Assembly: GCA_020226215.1 (NCBI GenBank)
Contig: CM035232.1
Coordinates: 12,622,316 to 12,686,315, forward strand
DNA from: Sindora glabra
Lineage: Eukaryota; Streptophyta; Magnoliopsida; Fabales; Fabaceae
Direction: 5' to 3'
Length of the DNA stretch: 64,000 bases
Shown here: positions 1-13,085 of the stretch, in pieces
Numbering within the stretch: the stretch's first letter is position 1
How the letters are laid out: every line of letters begins with the position of its first letter
Translations under genes and position numbers: made by a program
The notes under the pieces: model-generated
What the model saw: only the letters and a program-made list of their open reading frames with translations
Told to the model about the DNA's origin: nothing
Database searches by the model: none

Positions 1-1497
1 TGAGTGATTATTCATGGTTTTTAATTTTCAAAACTTACATGAATTTTGCTTCTTTAAAATGATTTCTTTTCTTGTCAAGATTGCTTACATGATGATAGTA
101 TTTGGAATATATTCTGCATTAAGAGCTTTGGAAATATATTTTATTAATAGATCATTTTTTAGGAGAAGGATTCTTGTTGGAAGTGGAAGAAACCTCCACC
201 CCGCAGCCAAAAACCTGTAAAAAGTATGGATTCGAAGGAGCTCGAAACTGTAAGGAGAGATATAAGGAAAGCACAAAATACGTCAATCAGGGAAAAATTG
301 CTGAAGGGTAAATTTTCTGCTTAGCTTTTACAATGATCAATTAGTCCCTTGCTGCAGCTTCAGTTTGGTACATGCACAACTTTTTAATCTTGCTCACTCA
401 TATCCATTAATATATTCTATTCTATTCTTGTTTTGTTCTGTTTTCAAACGCAGAATTCAGTTGCCTTGCCTGCAAGCAGGTAATGGCTTCACCGGTGACA
501 ACCCCCTGTGCTCATAATTTCTGCAAGGCATGTCTAGAAGGTGCTTTTGTGGGTCAGACTTTTGTGAGAGACAGAAACAAGGGTGGAAGGTCACTTAGGT
601 GTCAAAAGAATGTGATGAAATGTCCTGCTTGCCCTATTGACATCTCTGATTTTCTTCAGAATCTTCAGGTGTGTTGTTTTGTTCTCTGCATGCCAAATTT
701 GCTTCATCAGATACGCTTAAAAGTTGGGATTTACCCTTGATGATTGTTGAGTGCAATGGACAGATCTTACAGTGTGTGTTCTGTAATCATATTTTGGCAT
801 TCATTTATGACAGGTTAATACGGAGCTCAAGGATGTGATTGAATCACTTAAAGCCAAGGCTGAAGAAAATGGAAAGATGGCGGATTCAAGTGAGAATGCA
901 AATGGATTGGAGGAAGATTGCAATGAAGCTGAAGAAAATGGAGAGATGGTGGGGCCAAGTGGGAATGCGAATGGACTGGAGGAAGATTGCAATGAAACTA
1001 GTGCTGATGAGGATGCTGAAAGGGATGAAGACCTCGGTCTTAAAATTGAGCTTGAGCAAAAGCACAATGGTATACCTGAAGCGTACGATGTTAGTGAATC
1101 TAAACTTGAAGTGGCCAATGAGAAGCCAGATGCTGCAGGGAAACGCAATGCAAAAAGGAAGAAAGTCCCTGCTGCAGAAAAGTTGCCTAGAAGGGGTGGT
1201 AGCAGAAAGTCTGAGGAGGATGCTGAAAAGGATGAAGACATCGATCTTGAAATTGAGCTTGAGCAAAAGCACAATGCTATAACTGAAGAGTCCGATGTTG
1301 GTGAATCTAAACTTGAAGCGGCCAATCAGAAGCCAGATGCTGCAGTGAAACGCAATGCAAAAAGAAAGAAAGCCCCTGCTGGAGAACAGTTGCCTAGAAG
1401 CGCTGGCAGCAGAAAGGCCAGAAGAGGCAGAAAGTCTGAGGAAGCAGTTGATGGAAATGATTCACCATCAAGTCCTCTACAAGATGACAATGAATGA
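1..1497 (+). CDS. VIM: VIM-A: ORTHRUS/VIM E3 ubiquitin ligase, 3' part (last three exons)
   Basis: The window opens one base inside an intron; exons are 163-307, 454-668 and 814-1497, giving 347 residues to a stop at 1495-1497 with all phases matching. VIM/ORTHRUS proteins are nuclear, bind methylated cytosine through an SRA domain and ubiquitinate through two RING fingers, supporting CG methylation maintenance. Visible here are the linker after the SRA (WKWKKPPP-type motif) and the complete second RING: CLAC, CAHNFCKAC and CPAC supply the zinc ligands. The tail is acidic and lysine-rich with KRNAKRKK nuclear-localisation-like motifs, and contains a 69-codon tandem duplication (1012-1425) that the second copy VIM-B lacks. 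The PHD, first RING and SRA must lie left of position 1. The family is certain; whether the whole gene is intact cannot be seen here. Confidence 0.92.
1012..1425 (+). repeat. 207-bp in-frame tandem duplication in the VIM-A tail
   Basis: Two consecutive units begin at 1012 and 1219, each starting with GATGCTGAAA, and encode the same pattern: acidic stretch, IELEQKHN, then KPDAA-KRNAKRKK and LPR. The unit is 69 codons, so the frame is kept. VIM-B has a single unit (from about 30516). Confidence 0.85.
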
Positions 1498-1985
1498 TGG
1501 AGTTATCAATGATTGGACCATCAGCTATATATATATATTCACGACTACCTAATGCAGTCGGATTTTGGTGAGCTCTATAATATGCTGAAGGTTCAATTTC
1601 TGAATTTTGGTGACTAAGCTACTAACTTGATACGGAATTGCTCTCTCGGCTTTGTCTTAAGTGTTTATATGCAATGAGCAGCCAGCCTTTCGTTGTATGG
1701 CTGCCTTTAATGCAATGTATGCAGCCAGCCTTTTGTTGTATGTCTTCTGTGCTATGTCATGTAGAACAATGAAAGACCTAGATATTATGGGGGGTCAGAG
1801 TGAGACCCTATGTTACAGATGAAATTCAAGAGTTGTCATCATGTTTTATTCGAAACCAGAAAAAGATTCAATATTCTGCACAACGGTACAAGGAAAACAC
1901 TATAAAATATAATGACACAAACGTGATAGATAATTATATGCAAGATATTATAAGGGGAATTGTTAACTTCCACACTTTTATGTAG
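1498..1985 (+). other. VIM-A 3' UTR and flank, with short repeats
   Basis: This stretch aligns with the region after the VIM-B stop (30820-31320). It holds a TA-rich run just after the stop and two copies of a GCAGCCAGCCTTTTGTTGTA-like unit at 1678-1697 and 1721-1740. The 61-codon ORF at 1800-1985 lies in this flank and has no recognisable product. Confidence 0.55.
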
Positions 1986-3467
1986 AGGTTAAAATACTTC
2001 ACTCTTTTATTTGAACTAGAGCCTCCAAATTCCTTTCTTTAAATAACTTCAAAAGGATATTTTTTGTAATTTTAACTTTCAAGTTATAAGAGTGTTTTCC
2101 TTTTAATTTTGATTGTGTTTGATAACATCGAGATTGTTAATGTTAAAATTAAGTATTGAGTGCTAAATTTATCAAGTTTATAGGGCTTGAATAATTTTAT
2201 ATTTTTAAAATTTTAATTTAATTAACTATTTGATAATTTTGTCTCAAAATATTAAAATTTTGTATAGTTTCAAAATTATGCTTGATTGTAATTTTAAAAA
2301 TCTTTGCATCACATTTTTTAATGCTAAATATAAAATTTTTCTACATATATACTTATATAATTAATGAGTTTTGAAATTAAGCACGGAATTTAAGTGTTAG
2401 ATTTAGTATGTTTGAATTTTAAGCAATGATTTTAGCTAATGGTTTGTAAGTTCATCAAAAGATATTCAAATTTTGCATAATTTCAAAATTGTCTAAATTA
2501 TGATTTTAAAAAATTTATTTACCAAATCCTTAAATGATATGTATATATCAAACCATTAAAAAAATGAGATAAAGTTGAATATATTTATCCTATAAAATTT
2601 CATTAAAATAGTAGTTGCAAAATGAATTGATTGGGTTTTCACTAAATTTAATAATTAGTTCTAGTAAATCAAACATTAGGCATTAAATTTGTATCTTCAA
2701 ATACTCGATAAATGAATTTTTTACTTATTTTAATATTTACTGTGAATAAATTAAATAAGTAAAATATAATTTCTACTTTGAATCTATTTAATTAAGATTT
2801 GAATCAGGTTGTGTTTAATAATACTTAAATTTTAAACGCTGAAATTTAGCATTAAATTTTTGTGCTAAATAGATTAAGCATTGAATTGTAAGCATCGAAC
2901 CTAATTTAAATAGTCAAAAATTAGAAATCAAATATTGAATTATATACATTACAATATTAGTTTTAAATATAATTCCAAAAATGTTTTTAAGAATTTTTTA
3001 TATATTATTTAATATATAAAAATAGAAATAAAATTTACATTGTAATTGATATAAAATTTAGATTGGAAAGTTCACAAAATAAAAACGCATAGGAAATATA
3101 AAATAATTATTTATATAAAAATATTTAATGCAAATGTCAAATGCTTTTAAGGTTTAAATTTGATTTACTATCGATATAAATTTTTTTACATCATTGATGA
3201 ATAAATAGATGATACCTCATTAAAAAAATCAATATTAGTTAAAGATTTTTATTAATGATAAGAGTTTTAACAATTTTTTAATGATAGAATAATACAATGA
3301 TAGGTGATAGTTTTACACTAATTATAAATCAAATTTAAACTTTTTTATTACAAAAAATATTAAAAATTTTAAAATTATAAGGCATACTTGATAACATTTA
3401 TTAGTGTGCATTAATTAATGTTTTCCTTATTAGAATATATAAAATAAAATATCCTTTGTCATAATTA
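1986..3467. other. AT-rich spacer, duplicated
   Basis: No gene is seen. The part from about 2030 aligns by eye with 32040 onward (shared phrases such as AACTTTCAAGTTA and GGCATTGAATTTTAAG-like text), with many substitutions and indels. It belongs to the tandemly duplicated unit. Confidence 0.6.
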
Positions 3468-3784
3468 CTCCCTTTATTTCTTTTTATTTGTCATATTTTG
3501 AATAAAATTTTTTATTCCTTTTTATCTATCATTTTAGAATTTTAATAAAATATTAAATATTTTTTTCAAATCTACCCTTCTTTTTTATTAATAAATACTT
3601 TATTATTCTATACTATTAACCAACTTGTATTTATTTCTTTATATTTCTCTCTTTATTTTTAACTATCTTGAATTTTGTGTATAAATGATAATCTTATAAA
3701 GTTAATTAAAAATAAATAAATTAAATTATTTTCTTAATATGTATAAATTGATTAATAGTGATAGATAAATAGGAATGAAGGGAG
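3468..3784. mobile_element. Stowaway-like MITE
   Basis: The element begins CTCCCTTTATTTC and ends GAATGAAGGGAG, so its ends are inverted repeats, and it is flanked on both sides by the dinucleotide TA (3466-3467 and 3785-3786). Stowaway (Tc1/mariner-type) MITEs characteristically have CTCCCT termini and a TA target duplication. The 317-bp length suits a MITE and no coding capacity is seen. Confidence 0.8.
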
Positions 3785-3786
3785 TA

Positions 3787-6700
3787 ATATTTTAAAAATT
3801 GAATTAGATATGAAGTTTAAAAGATTTTTAGTTCACACTTTGATTAGTTTAATTGGTTGAATCAATAGTTAAATTGGATAATGTTATAAATATGAAATTA
3901 TATATATTATATAAAATTTTATAAGAAATTTAAATATCACTCTCAAAATGTAAGACTTAATCTACATAAAATAACAAATTTAAAACTATCATAAAATTAA
4001 TAAAACCTAGTATATAGTGTGGCTAAGTTTTAATCCATTTAGTTTATTAGTTTACTAATGAATTTTTCTTTTTAAAACTTTTTGGTGGATTGGGTTACTG
4101 AGTACTAGTTCAAAGTTGCTAATTTTTCGTTTAAAAAAATTAAAAAAAGCCATAATATTTCTTATTAATTGGACCAATTTTTTGGTTTTGTTCAATATGA
4201 ACTAGTAACAGCCAAATAAATTGAAAAATTGATCCAATTTTAAAAAATCAATTAGCTAATTTGTTTCCTTTTTTTTGCTTTTAAATTTTTTTTTGGATTA
4301 TGTTGACTTAGTAAATCTTCATGTGATTAAAAAGTTATAAAAGAATAAATTAACACCTAATCAACAAAAAATACTCATTTACTTGATTTTTAAATTTTTA
4401 TATAAATTATGAATTTATATATACAATATTAATTAACATTATTTAAATTTTTTAATAAATTTTAATTTATAATATCATCTAATTCAACTATTGGTTTAAT
4501 CAATTGAATCAATCAAACTATGACTTGTTAACCTTTTCACTTCATTATTTGATCAAATTCTTAAAACATTAGTTTGAAAAGTGAAAATGTAAGGAGAAAG
4601 AGAGAAGAAGAAGAATGTAGGCCACTTTATGGACTATTCGATTTGGTTTTTGTAGATCACAAACATAGTGAATTAGACTACTTTAAGCCTACATTTATAT
4701 GGATTCATTTTCTACAAGTCTAATTCCACATTTTTTTTATAGACTTACGAACATATCCACGAACTTAAGTCTATTTTAATTGCTCTATTAGTCTCTTTTC
4801 ACTCTCTTTTTTAATTTTCTCTTTCTCTTATTCTATCTCATCCTTTTGATACCAATGTTTAGGTGTAATATTTGTTTCCATTCATAATTTGTTGAGTTAA
4901 GAATAGAAGATTCAATCTTTTAGGAATTTGAGAGGAAGATGGGAATTTAGGAAATATACTGAAATATAATATTTAAGCTTTTAAGAAAATAAAGTAATGA
5001 AAAAATTATAAAATAGGTGATTAGTTAAGGTTGATTATTATTTGATACTTTATATTTATTGATTTATTTATTTTCTATGTTCATAAATTTAAAATTTCTT
5101 TTAAAATTATATTTGGGTTAATGGTAATAAAAAGAAATGAAGTGGATTTCAAGGAGGGGAAAAGAAAAATGAAGGTTAAACTGAATTCAATTACTAAAGT
5201 TAAGGTTGCCCAAGCATTGAAGCTTGATAAATGAGGCTTGAAGCATAAAAAATAACAAATTTGATCATAAGGAAGCCATTATAATGTTAAATATACTAGA
5301 TCTTTTCATCTATATAAGTTTATGAGCTGATGTTTAATTTTAATGTAGTTTTTGTCTTTCTTTTATAATTTTGTCTACAATGATTTGATTTGTTATGAAC
5401 ATTTATATGTTAATATTGGAAAATTTTATGCTTTACTTTCATTATGTTGTATTTATTCCATTTAAATACCATTAACTTAATTTATTATGCTGTGAAGTAA
5501 AGATAGCATGTTGATGTTATGTGATATGAGAGTCCACACTTTCTATAAGTGATAATTTAGTATAGTATTACAAAAGAAAGTTAGATTTCTAAATTGTTTC
5601 TATAAGCAATAATTTAGTATAATCTTCAAGAAGAAATTTATGTTCCTAGTCTTCTTATCTTTAAATATGTTACCATTTTGTCAGCCTAAATTTGAGCATT
5701 GAGTCCAAAACTGCTTTAATTTTTTTAAATAAAAATTCAAATACATAATAATAGTGTCATATTTGTCTTTATCATGATATATCTACTTAAATTTTCTATA
5801 TATGAGTCAAATTGGAATAAAATTTATAAATATGGAAGGTTAAGAATTTAGATGTAATTGAATAAGATTACTGTTATATGCCTTTTTTGTTTGATTTTCT
5901 ATGGTAAAAATGTTGTTAGTCTTTATTATTGCTCAACCTATGTTTTTGTTTTCAAGTTATGTAATACTACATTATTATTTTTCAACATCATTACATTGAC
6001 GTTGGTTAATGTGAAAATCAATGTATATAATGGTATGGCAGCATTTTTAAAAATAAATGCAATTTATAACATCAATTCAAATAAAAAGCTAATATTATAA
6101 ATAGGAGTTATCTATTGTCAAGTGAATTGTTATAAATGGCTTAAGAAAATTGCTTTTCACGATTGTTGTTTAAACACTGTGCATGAAAAATGAAGACAAA
6201 CTATTAAATTTGAAGACTAGTCAAATAAAGGCAAACCACTAAACACCAGCTCTTACATATAGTTAAAATTGAAGGTTTACCCTAACAACCATTCTTATAG
6301 TTTTGTATAAAATATTAAACATTGGTTTTTCAAATAACTAATGAGGAAATATATGGACATCAGTTATTTATCAATAATCAATGTCTAAAATGCTACCTAC
6401 AATATATATGATGTCTCTATTTCTTACAATCTCATATAGAATCATAAACAGATTTGTATTGTATGGTGATTTGCACTTATTTCATCCTCTCCCCTCAATT
6501 TTTTTTAGCATTTTTTGGTGATTACATGACATCAATCTTTAACCATATACTTTTATCTATCTAAGGTATTTTTCTCAATTCTCTTATATTTTATGAGCAT
6601 TTTATATTTTGATTGTGATTTTCGGGTATATAGTATTATTATTTATTGTTGGAAAGTTTTCATTTTTACACTTTGAAATTGTTCTTCAATAATTGGTTAT

Positions 6701-6984
6701 ATATTTTAGAAATACTATTTAACATGGATAGTTGATACACCTAAATATATCTCATATTTTATGCTTATATTTTTTATAATGTTATTTTCACTTGAATGCT
6801 ATGTTTTCAAGTAACTTTCTATATTGATGTGACTTTATTACTTGGATGCTGTTTTTGAAAATGTTAATTTGTTATAAGCAAAATTTTATTCTAAAATCAA
6901 ATCGAATGTAATAAAATGATTTGCAATTGTTACTTGTTATTTAAGTTATCAATTAAAACCCTATTTTAGTTCTCAAAGTATTTA
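3787..6984. other. AT-rich spacer, duplicated
   Basis: No gene is supported. The segment 4590-6000 aligns by eye with 33130-34330 (for example the phrases around AAGCCTACATTTATATGGATTC and GAGTCCACACTTTC). The 80-codon ORF at 5858-6100 has low-complexity AT-driven content and I do not accept it as a gene. Confidence 0.6.
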
Positions 6985-7190
6985 ATTTGTATCAATTTCG
7001 TCCCTGAAATAAAATTTGTATTAATTTAGTTTCTAAAATTTTGAGACTAAGTAAAATTTATTCCTTCACATAGACCAAATTAATACGAATTTTAATCTTT
7101 AAAGAGATTAAAATTTTACTTGGACTTAAAATTTTAGGTATCAAATTAATACAAATCTTACTTGGGGGATGAAATTGACACAATTTGAAA
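6985..7190. repeat. Long imperfect inverted repeat (MITE-like hairpin)
   Basis: About 75 bp at 6985-7059 is matched in inverse orientation by 7110-7187; both arms contain, in matching order, TTTGTATCAATTTCGTCC-like, TTTGTATTAATTT-like and CTAAAATTTTGAG-like stretches. The arms could fold into a long hairpin. The family is not identified. Confidence 0.65.
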
Positions 7191-7289
7191 TTTTATCACA
7201 TGTATATGCTTGATTGTTTATCATATATTACTTAGCATATAAGTTAAATATTTATGTTGATTTTATAAAAATTCTTTAAATAGAGGTGA

Positions 7290-10070
7290 CAAGGACTTAA
7301 CTAGTTTAGTAAAGATGGTTAGAAAAGGAAAGGCGTTACGGGGCCCACAATTAAGAAGGACAAGATCCTCGAGCACGATAAATGAGAGATGACAAAAGTA
7401 AACTTTAATGATAAGGGAGTTGTATATGGGCCTAGTAAAATTGATTTCACTAGTTATCTTGGTATGCACTAAGGTATTCATTACTACTAAGGAATGACAT
7501 TAAGTGAATCATGACATCAAGGATGCCATATAGGATGATATATTGGTAAAAAACCTTAATACTTATCTCCATTTTAATGGTTACATATGTATAACAAGAA
7601 ATCTTATACTATTAATCATGTTTGTTATTTATAGGTTGCTTTATAGGCTATGTTCGATATTTAGTAGGATTACAAAGATTATGTTTTTATATTAGCAGAT
7701 ATGAGGTGGAAGGATTATAAGTATAGGTTGAAGAAGAAATGCATAAGTGAAGTAAGGACTATAGCAAGACCTCTCCTTCAAAAATACAAATAGATCACCC
7801 AGCAAATATGGGATAAGTTTAGGGAGATATGTTATTTGGAAGGGTTCTAGGTATTTATGGTCATTTAAGTACAATTGATTTTCTTCCACTATTAACATAG
7901 AATAACATTTTCTCATCATTTATTTTATTTTATTTTTATCATTAGGCCATAAGTGCAAAGAATAAGGTGAATTAAGTAAAAAAATATGTATAAATATAGG
8001 TTATCTTGAGAAAGGTACAAGGAGCTTTAAAAGGACTTCTTTAGGAAACCGTTAAAGTTTTTAAGAAGGTTATTGTTTAATCCGATGATCAAGCATTTCC
8101 TTTTGTTATCCTTATAGAATCCTATGATCTTTAAGTAAGAGCAAAAGTTAACCATAAAGATGAATTCATGATAGAGGAGAGCTAGCAGGTTACTTAGCAA
8201 ATAATAAGTGATATCTTTTTTTTAATATGAAGTGTGTTGTTTAGTTACCAGCACATGACTAATCATATTTTATTACATTATGTTAGAATGAGCTTAAGCA
8301 GCAAGCCATCTAAGGAAAGTTTCAACTGGGAGGGAGGATATACATATGGATTATTGCTTTTGAAACTCTGAAGCATCATAGGCATTGGAGGAATAGTTAG
8401 CATCAAGAAACACTTAAGGGGAGCTTTAAAATATTTTTACAATAATTGACTATTTAAGTAAGAAAAGGTGGAATTGCACAAATTGATTATATAACATATA
8501 TTGGTCATCATTGAGTAAATCGACAAGTTATTGGCCACCCCAAGAGAGGAGAAGGGGATACAGATGATGATCTTTATGCCATAATAGAGTTATTACTACC
8601 ATGTTGGCCCTAATCCTTTTACTTAATTACTATATGTAAATTCTCATTACCTTACTACTTTTTGTTAAGCACTTTCAAATTATATTGTAGGATTACATTG
8701 ATGCTAATTGATTAGTTATTTATCATTATAAGTTGACATAAGTGTGTACTTAAGATTGCAAGGCCATTTATTAAGCAAGTAATAAAGGGCATGGTTTTCT
8801 TAGATTGCATGCTCTATATTATTGCATTACTGAAAGACCAATGTGAAATCATGTAGACGTCATCGAGGACAAGTTGGTTGAGATGCCTTTACTAATAAAG
8901 GAGGTGACTATAGTGGCTCAAGTGCTTAGCACATAACTAACTTAGCTAAAGACTTTAATTTTATTATTTATAGAGGTAAGGTTTTTTATCACTTCAAGTT
9001 CATTGTTTATAGTTAAATAAAATATTATCTAACATGTTTAATTATCATTTTTTTTGCAATCCAATTTTTAATACCTTCGTAGAAAGAAAAAGGCAAAAAA
9101 TGCAAGAAAAGAACAAGGACGAGGGTAGAAAGTTTAAAGAATAGAAGATTTTAACAGCTCATTCTCAGTAAAAAATAAAGGTGGGAATATCTTTAGAAGA
9201 GCTTTGATCTATTGCATATAAGATGTCAAATAGTCTTTAAGCTATAATGTTATAAAGATATATTAATGACATTTTTTTATCCAATAATCTCATCTTACAA
9301 CTTTTGAATAGGAAGGAGTTAGATGTTTTCATTATCATAACTTATATTAGGTGTGTTCATCTTTACCGTTCAAGTCTTCCATAGTTTTATGCATATATTA
9401 GAAAGTATGATTTTTAATACCTATTCATTTTGAAAATTTTAGGTACTTGTATTGTGATACCGAGGAAAGGAGCTTAAGTTTTTACTTTGATTTCCTAAAT
9501 CTAAATAGGGCATAGGAGTTGGGGATAACATGGAAGTTTTGAAACAAGCACATCAATGAGACCATGACAATGAATAAAAAATGATAATGCTATATAGTAC
9601 CATACTATGAAAGGTACATGGATGCAAATATGACCCTTAAATCAACTTTAATTATATTTTTTCTCTATTATTTTACTTTGATATTGATAATATTATAGTT
9701 GCCATTAGATTCTAGGTATGGTTTATCCAAATTTGAAAATGATCTATTGACTTAACTCACTAGGGAAGAAATTGTGCAAGGATTAGAAGAAGTCATTGAT
9801 AGAGGTAATAAACAAATAATACTGAATGCAGAACTCCAATAAGACGAACAATATTGAATAGGTGGTAGTAAAGGTAATGTTCTCATATATATTTGGGTAT
9901 TTAATATGGTAATTGATTATCATTACATGAAATTGATATTATTTTATGTTAATTTGTTATAACATCCTAACAAGCAATATAAAGTGTGGATATTATTTGT
10001 GTAAATATATGGCTAGTATGATTCAACATATGAAAAGTCATGAAAGGCTTGATAAGGTAATTTATTTGAA
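7290..10070 (+). mobile_element. CACTA-like DNA transposon remnant with plant transposase and Ulp1-like segments
   Basis: Interrupted reading frames on the plus strand recall the plant En/Spm-type transposase family. Around 7337-7460 there is an RGPT-like motif followed by VYGPSKIDF and a YLG motif; around 7720-7800 a RYRLKKK-type motif; around 7955-7990 an AKNKVN motif, all in the order known for that family. Around 9982-10020 KCGYYLCKYM resembles the C-terminal Cys motif of Ulp1/C48 SUMO peptidases, which some CACTA and MULE elements carry. Many stops and frame changes show it is dead. I did not find the terminal CACTA repeats, so the ends are approximate. Confidence 0.55.
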
Positions 10071-10090
10071 TTTTAGTCAATTAGACATTT

Positions 10091-12391
10091 TGTTACATCC
10101 TCTTTAAATTGTAATAAATTAGAATTTATTTTATGTAAAGAAATAACTGAGGTAACTAAAAATTTAAGTGAATTGGAAATTTTATGTGTGAAATATAAAT
10201 AAAATAAAGTTAATAATTTAAAAAATATGAAAGTATGAATTTCATAAGAATTGGATAGGAAAAATTAATTTGAATTATAAAGTTTTAAATTATTATAAGC
10301 GAGTGTGTGACTATGGAAGAGATTTAAGGAAAAGTTTCTAAAATTACCCTTAAGAGCGTTATTCTTATTTTTTAACCCTAACTTCCTATTCTTCTCATTT
10401 CCTCATTTTTCTTATTTTCTTTTAAGTCTCTTCACCATATCTTCTCATTTCTTCATCAAATCAAGTAAGGAAAACTCCATTCTTTCTCAATTTCTTCATC
10501 CACTAAAGGTAAAAATATTGATTACATTAAGAATCCTTTTTATCTCTTTATAGTTAATGAGAAGCTTAGAAGTTATTTGATTTCTATTAGGAATTTCAAA
10601 CCTTAACTTTAGTAGTTTCAATTCTTGGTGTGATTAAGGTTAAGAAGTTTTCAATCTAGCTTTTTAGTAATCTCTTTTGTACCAAATAAGTGAATACTTT
10701 GAACTTAAATTCATTGATTTATTAAGAAAATTATTGTTAATCTAGTATTGAATTTTAGATAAAATTATGAGAATGCAATAAAGTTATTATTTTGATTAAA
10801 TTAAATGGTGAAAAATGCTTATATGAAGCATTAAATAAGCGTATTTATTAACAAAAATGGTTTGGTGAAGCATTAAATGAGTTAGGTTTGCATTTATGTA
10901 ATTGAACAATGGAAAAACTAGTAGGAGAATAAACTATGCTCATATGCAAAGAGTTTCAGGCAAAGCTTCTCAGGCCAAATTTCACTAGGCAAGAAAGCAA
11001 TTCATGAAGCACTTTGCTATGAGATAATATTATTAGAGGTCATGAAGAGCTTTACAAAGCCTTTATTGACCTAGAATTTTTAAAAAATTATGAAGCAATT
11101 CACAAAACACTTTATTATTTCTAGATTTTACTAGAAAGTTTGAAGAATTTCACAAAGTACTTTATCTACTTTGTTTTTGTGAGCTAATTTCATCTAGATT
11201 TGGTAGAGATTTGTGTCATTTCTATGTCCTATAAACCTGTCATATTATAATTGGTATTGATAAATAAATTTTACATGTTGTCTATAATACGAGATAAAAT
11301 TAAAAATAATGTGACACATAGTTTATGATACAACTGATTTTGTTTATGTAATTGTGAGATAAAATATGATGTGTGGTCATGCATAGAGTTAAGGTATTGA
11401 ATGACAAATACGATGAACATGGCTTATGGTTGCTTATGAGTATTAAAAGCCTTAAGCTAGTTATGAATTGAGAAATGTAAAAAGAAGTGATATGAATATT
11501 GAACGGTTAATTCTCAATAAAAAGTTTGGAAAAGGGTATAAAGTTGACCTAGAGTAACAAGGTGTATAAAGTTAACCTAGGAATAATAAGGTGGATGTAT
11601 GAATTTAACTTTAAAATGATTTATGATGTGTAATGAATTTGCCCTTAATTAACATTAGCAATCCTTGTGTGACATAAATATAATGAATGTGAATATGACT
11701 AAATTTGTTAGGCTACTTCATGGTAGTTCTATAAACTTAATGATTTTGTGTGATAGGTTTTATAAGGAATGGTCTAGTTAGTAAGCCAATATATTATCGT
11801 GATTGTTTTACGTGAAATATTCATTCATTGAGCCCTATACTCACTTTTTCGTGTTTTATTATGCAGATTTTTAGGTTTAATCCTCACCACCATCTTTTTT
11901 AAGTTAGATTTCTTGGAAGCTTAATGATTTGGTTAATTGTAGCATTAAATATTTGTAGATAGGATGTCTTTTAGGTTTTATTCAATATATAGGCTTGGAT
12001 AAAGGACATAAACATTAAACCCCTATTTTGATTAAGTTAGAATGACTTATCTTTCCTTTGTGGAAGTTATAAGTAACCCTGACTTCCTTGCAAATTCGAA
12101 AAACCTTTGTTAAATTATGATATGCATCTTATTGCTCAATTAATGAACTTTTCCTCCATCTTTTCTAACATAGTAATTGATATTATGATAAGCATATTGG
12201 AAAACTCTAACTTTCTTGCAAATTTGAAAAACCTTTGTTAAATTATGATATGCATCCTATTGCTCATTTAATTAACTTTTCCTCTTTCTTTTCTAACACA
12301 TTAATTAATATTATGATAAGCACATTGGATTAGGCCAATTGAAACTTGATAGTGGGTTTTATACTAGTCATATTGGGTTAAGGTCATAACA
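10091..12391 (+). mobile_element. Long terminal repeat of a Gypsy-like retrotransposon (5' LTR)
   Basis: The segment starts TGTTACATCC and ends GGTCATAACA, then after a few bases comes TAGTATCAGAAC (12396-12407), close to the tRNA-Met primer-binding consensus. Its left part is, in reverse complement, similar to the right part of the solo LTR at 34633-37117, so both belong to one family. Length is about 2.3 kb. No matching 3' LTR is seen downstream, so the element is truncated. Confidence 0.65.
12074..12327. repeat. 127-bp tandem repeat near the end of the LTR
   Basis: Two adjacent copies with a period of about 127 bp (the shared CTTGCAAATT occurs at 12087 and 12214). Both contain AAAAACCTTTGTTAAATTAT and end in a GATAAGCA-ATTGGA stretch. 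Confidence 0.75.
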
Positions 12392-13085
12392 AAGATAGTA
12401 TCAGAACAAAATCTAGGTTCTTAGTAGGATGAAACCTTTAGGTTATATCCATATACTACCATGATGGCTGTTAATTGAAATTATACCACTGGTATGTAAG
12501 CATTTGGGATCATTTACCATTAGTATCAACTTGGATGGACCCTATTACACTATTGTGATGAGTGGTAAAGCTTGTATATATTATGATATATAACAAATTG
12601 TTTGATAAGTTTATTGATGAATTGCTTGTTAGTTGTTTGAAATTCCATCTAATTGTTTAAAAAAATCGTGCAAAATTAGGAAATGGTCAACACGAAGAAT
12701 CATGCGTGAGCTAGTTGCCCTAAAGATGAAGGATTATCTATGAGCTCTCAAGCTTGTAACAATAGGCAAAATGTTAGTGGAGGTAACGATTAATAATATC
12801 TAGCTTGGATTGCATTTTTTTTGCAACATGTTCTAAATTGGGTGGATGAGATTCTTACCTAATGGCTAGTGCATGAGACATTTAGGGATTAAAGTGAAGT
12901 TTAGGACAATCCAAATGATCATGGAGAAAGCCTTGAGTAAGAGAAGGACCATACCTTTCCTACAAGGAGGATTAAGGCTAGATTTAAAATTATACATGAG
13001 TCTTTTTGACTAAACCCATTTAGATACTCTAGTCTTGACTCAACATTAGATCCATATCAATTTTTAGAACCTATGTTTAGAGTAC
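12392..13085 (+). mobile_element. Gypsy gag debris after the LTR
   Basis: This follows the primer-binding-like site. The broken frames around 13010-13080 resemble a retrotransposon gag pattern (NPFRYSSLDSTLDPYQFLEP-like). From about 13086 the sequence matches duplicated spacer (compare 47710 onward), so the element stops there. No intact ORF. Confidence 0.45.

Noticed and set aside
801..1325. 174-codon ORF on the minus strand, Ser-rich
   Set aside because: It is the antisense of the VIM-A acidic tail; the plus strand has spliced, family-matching coding sequence.
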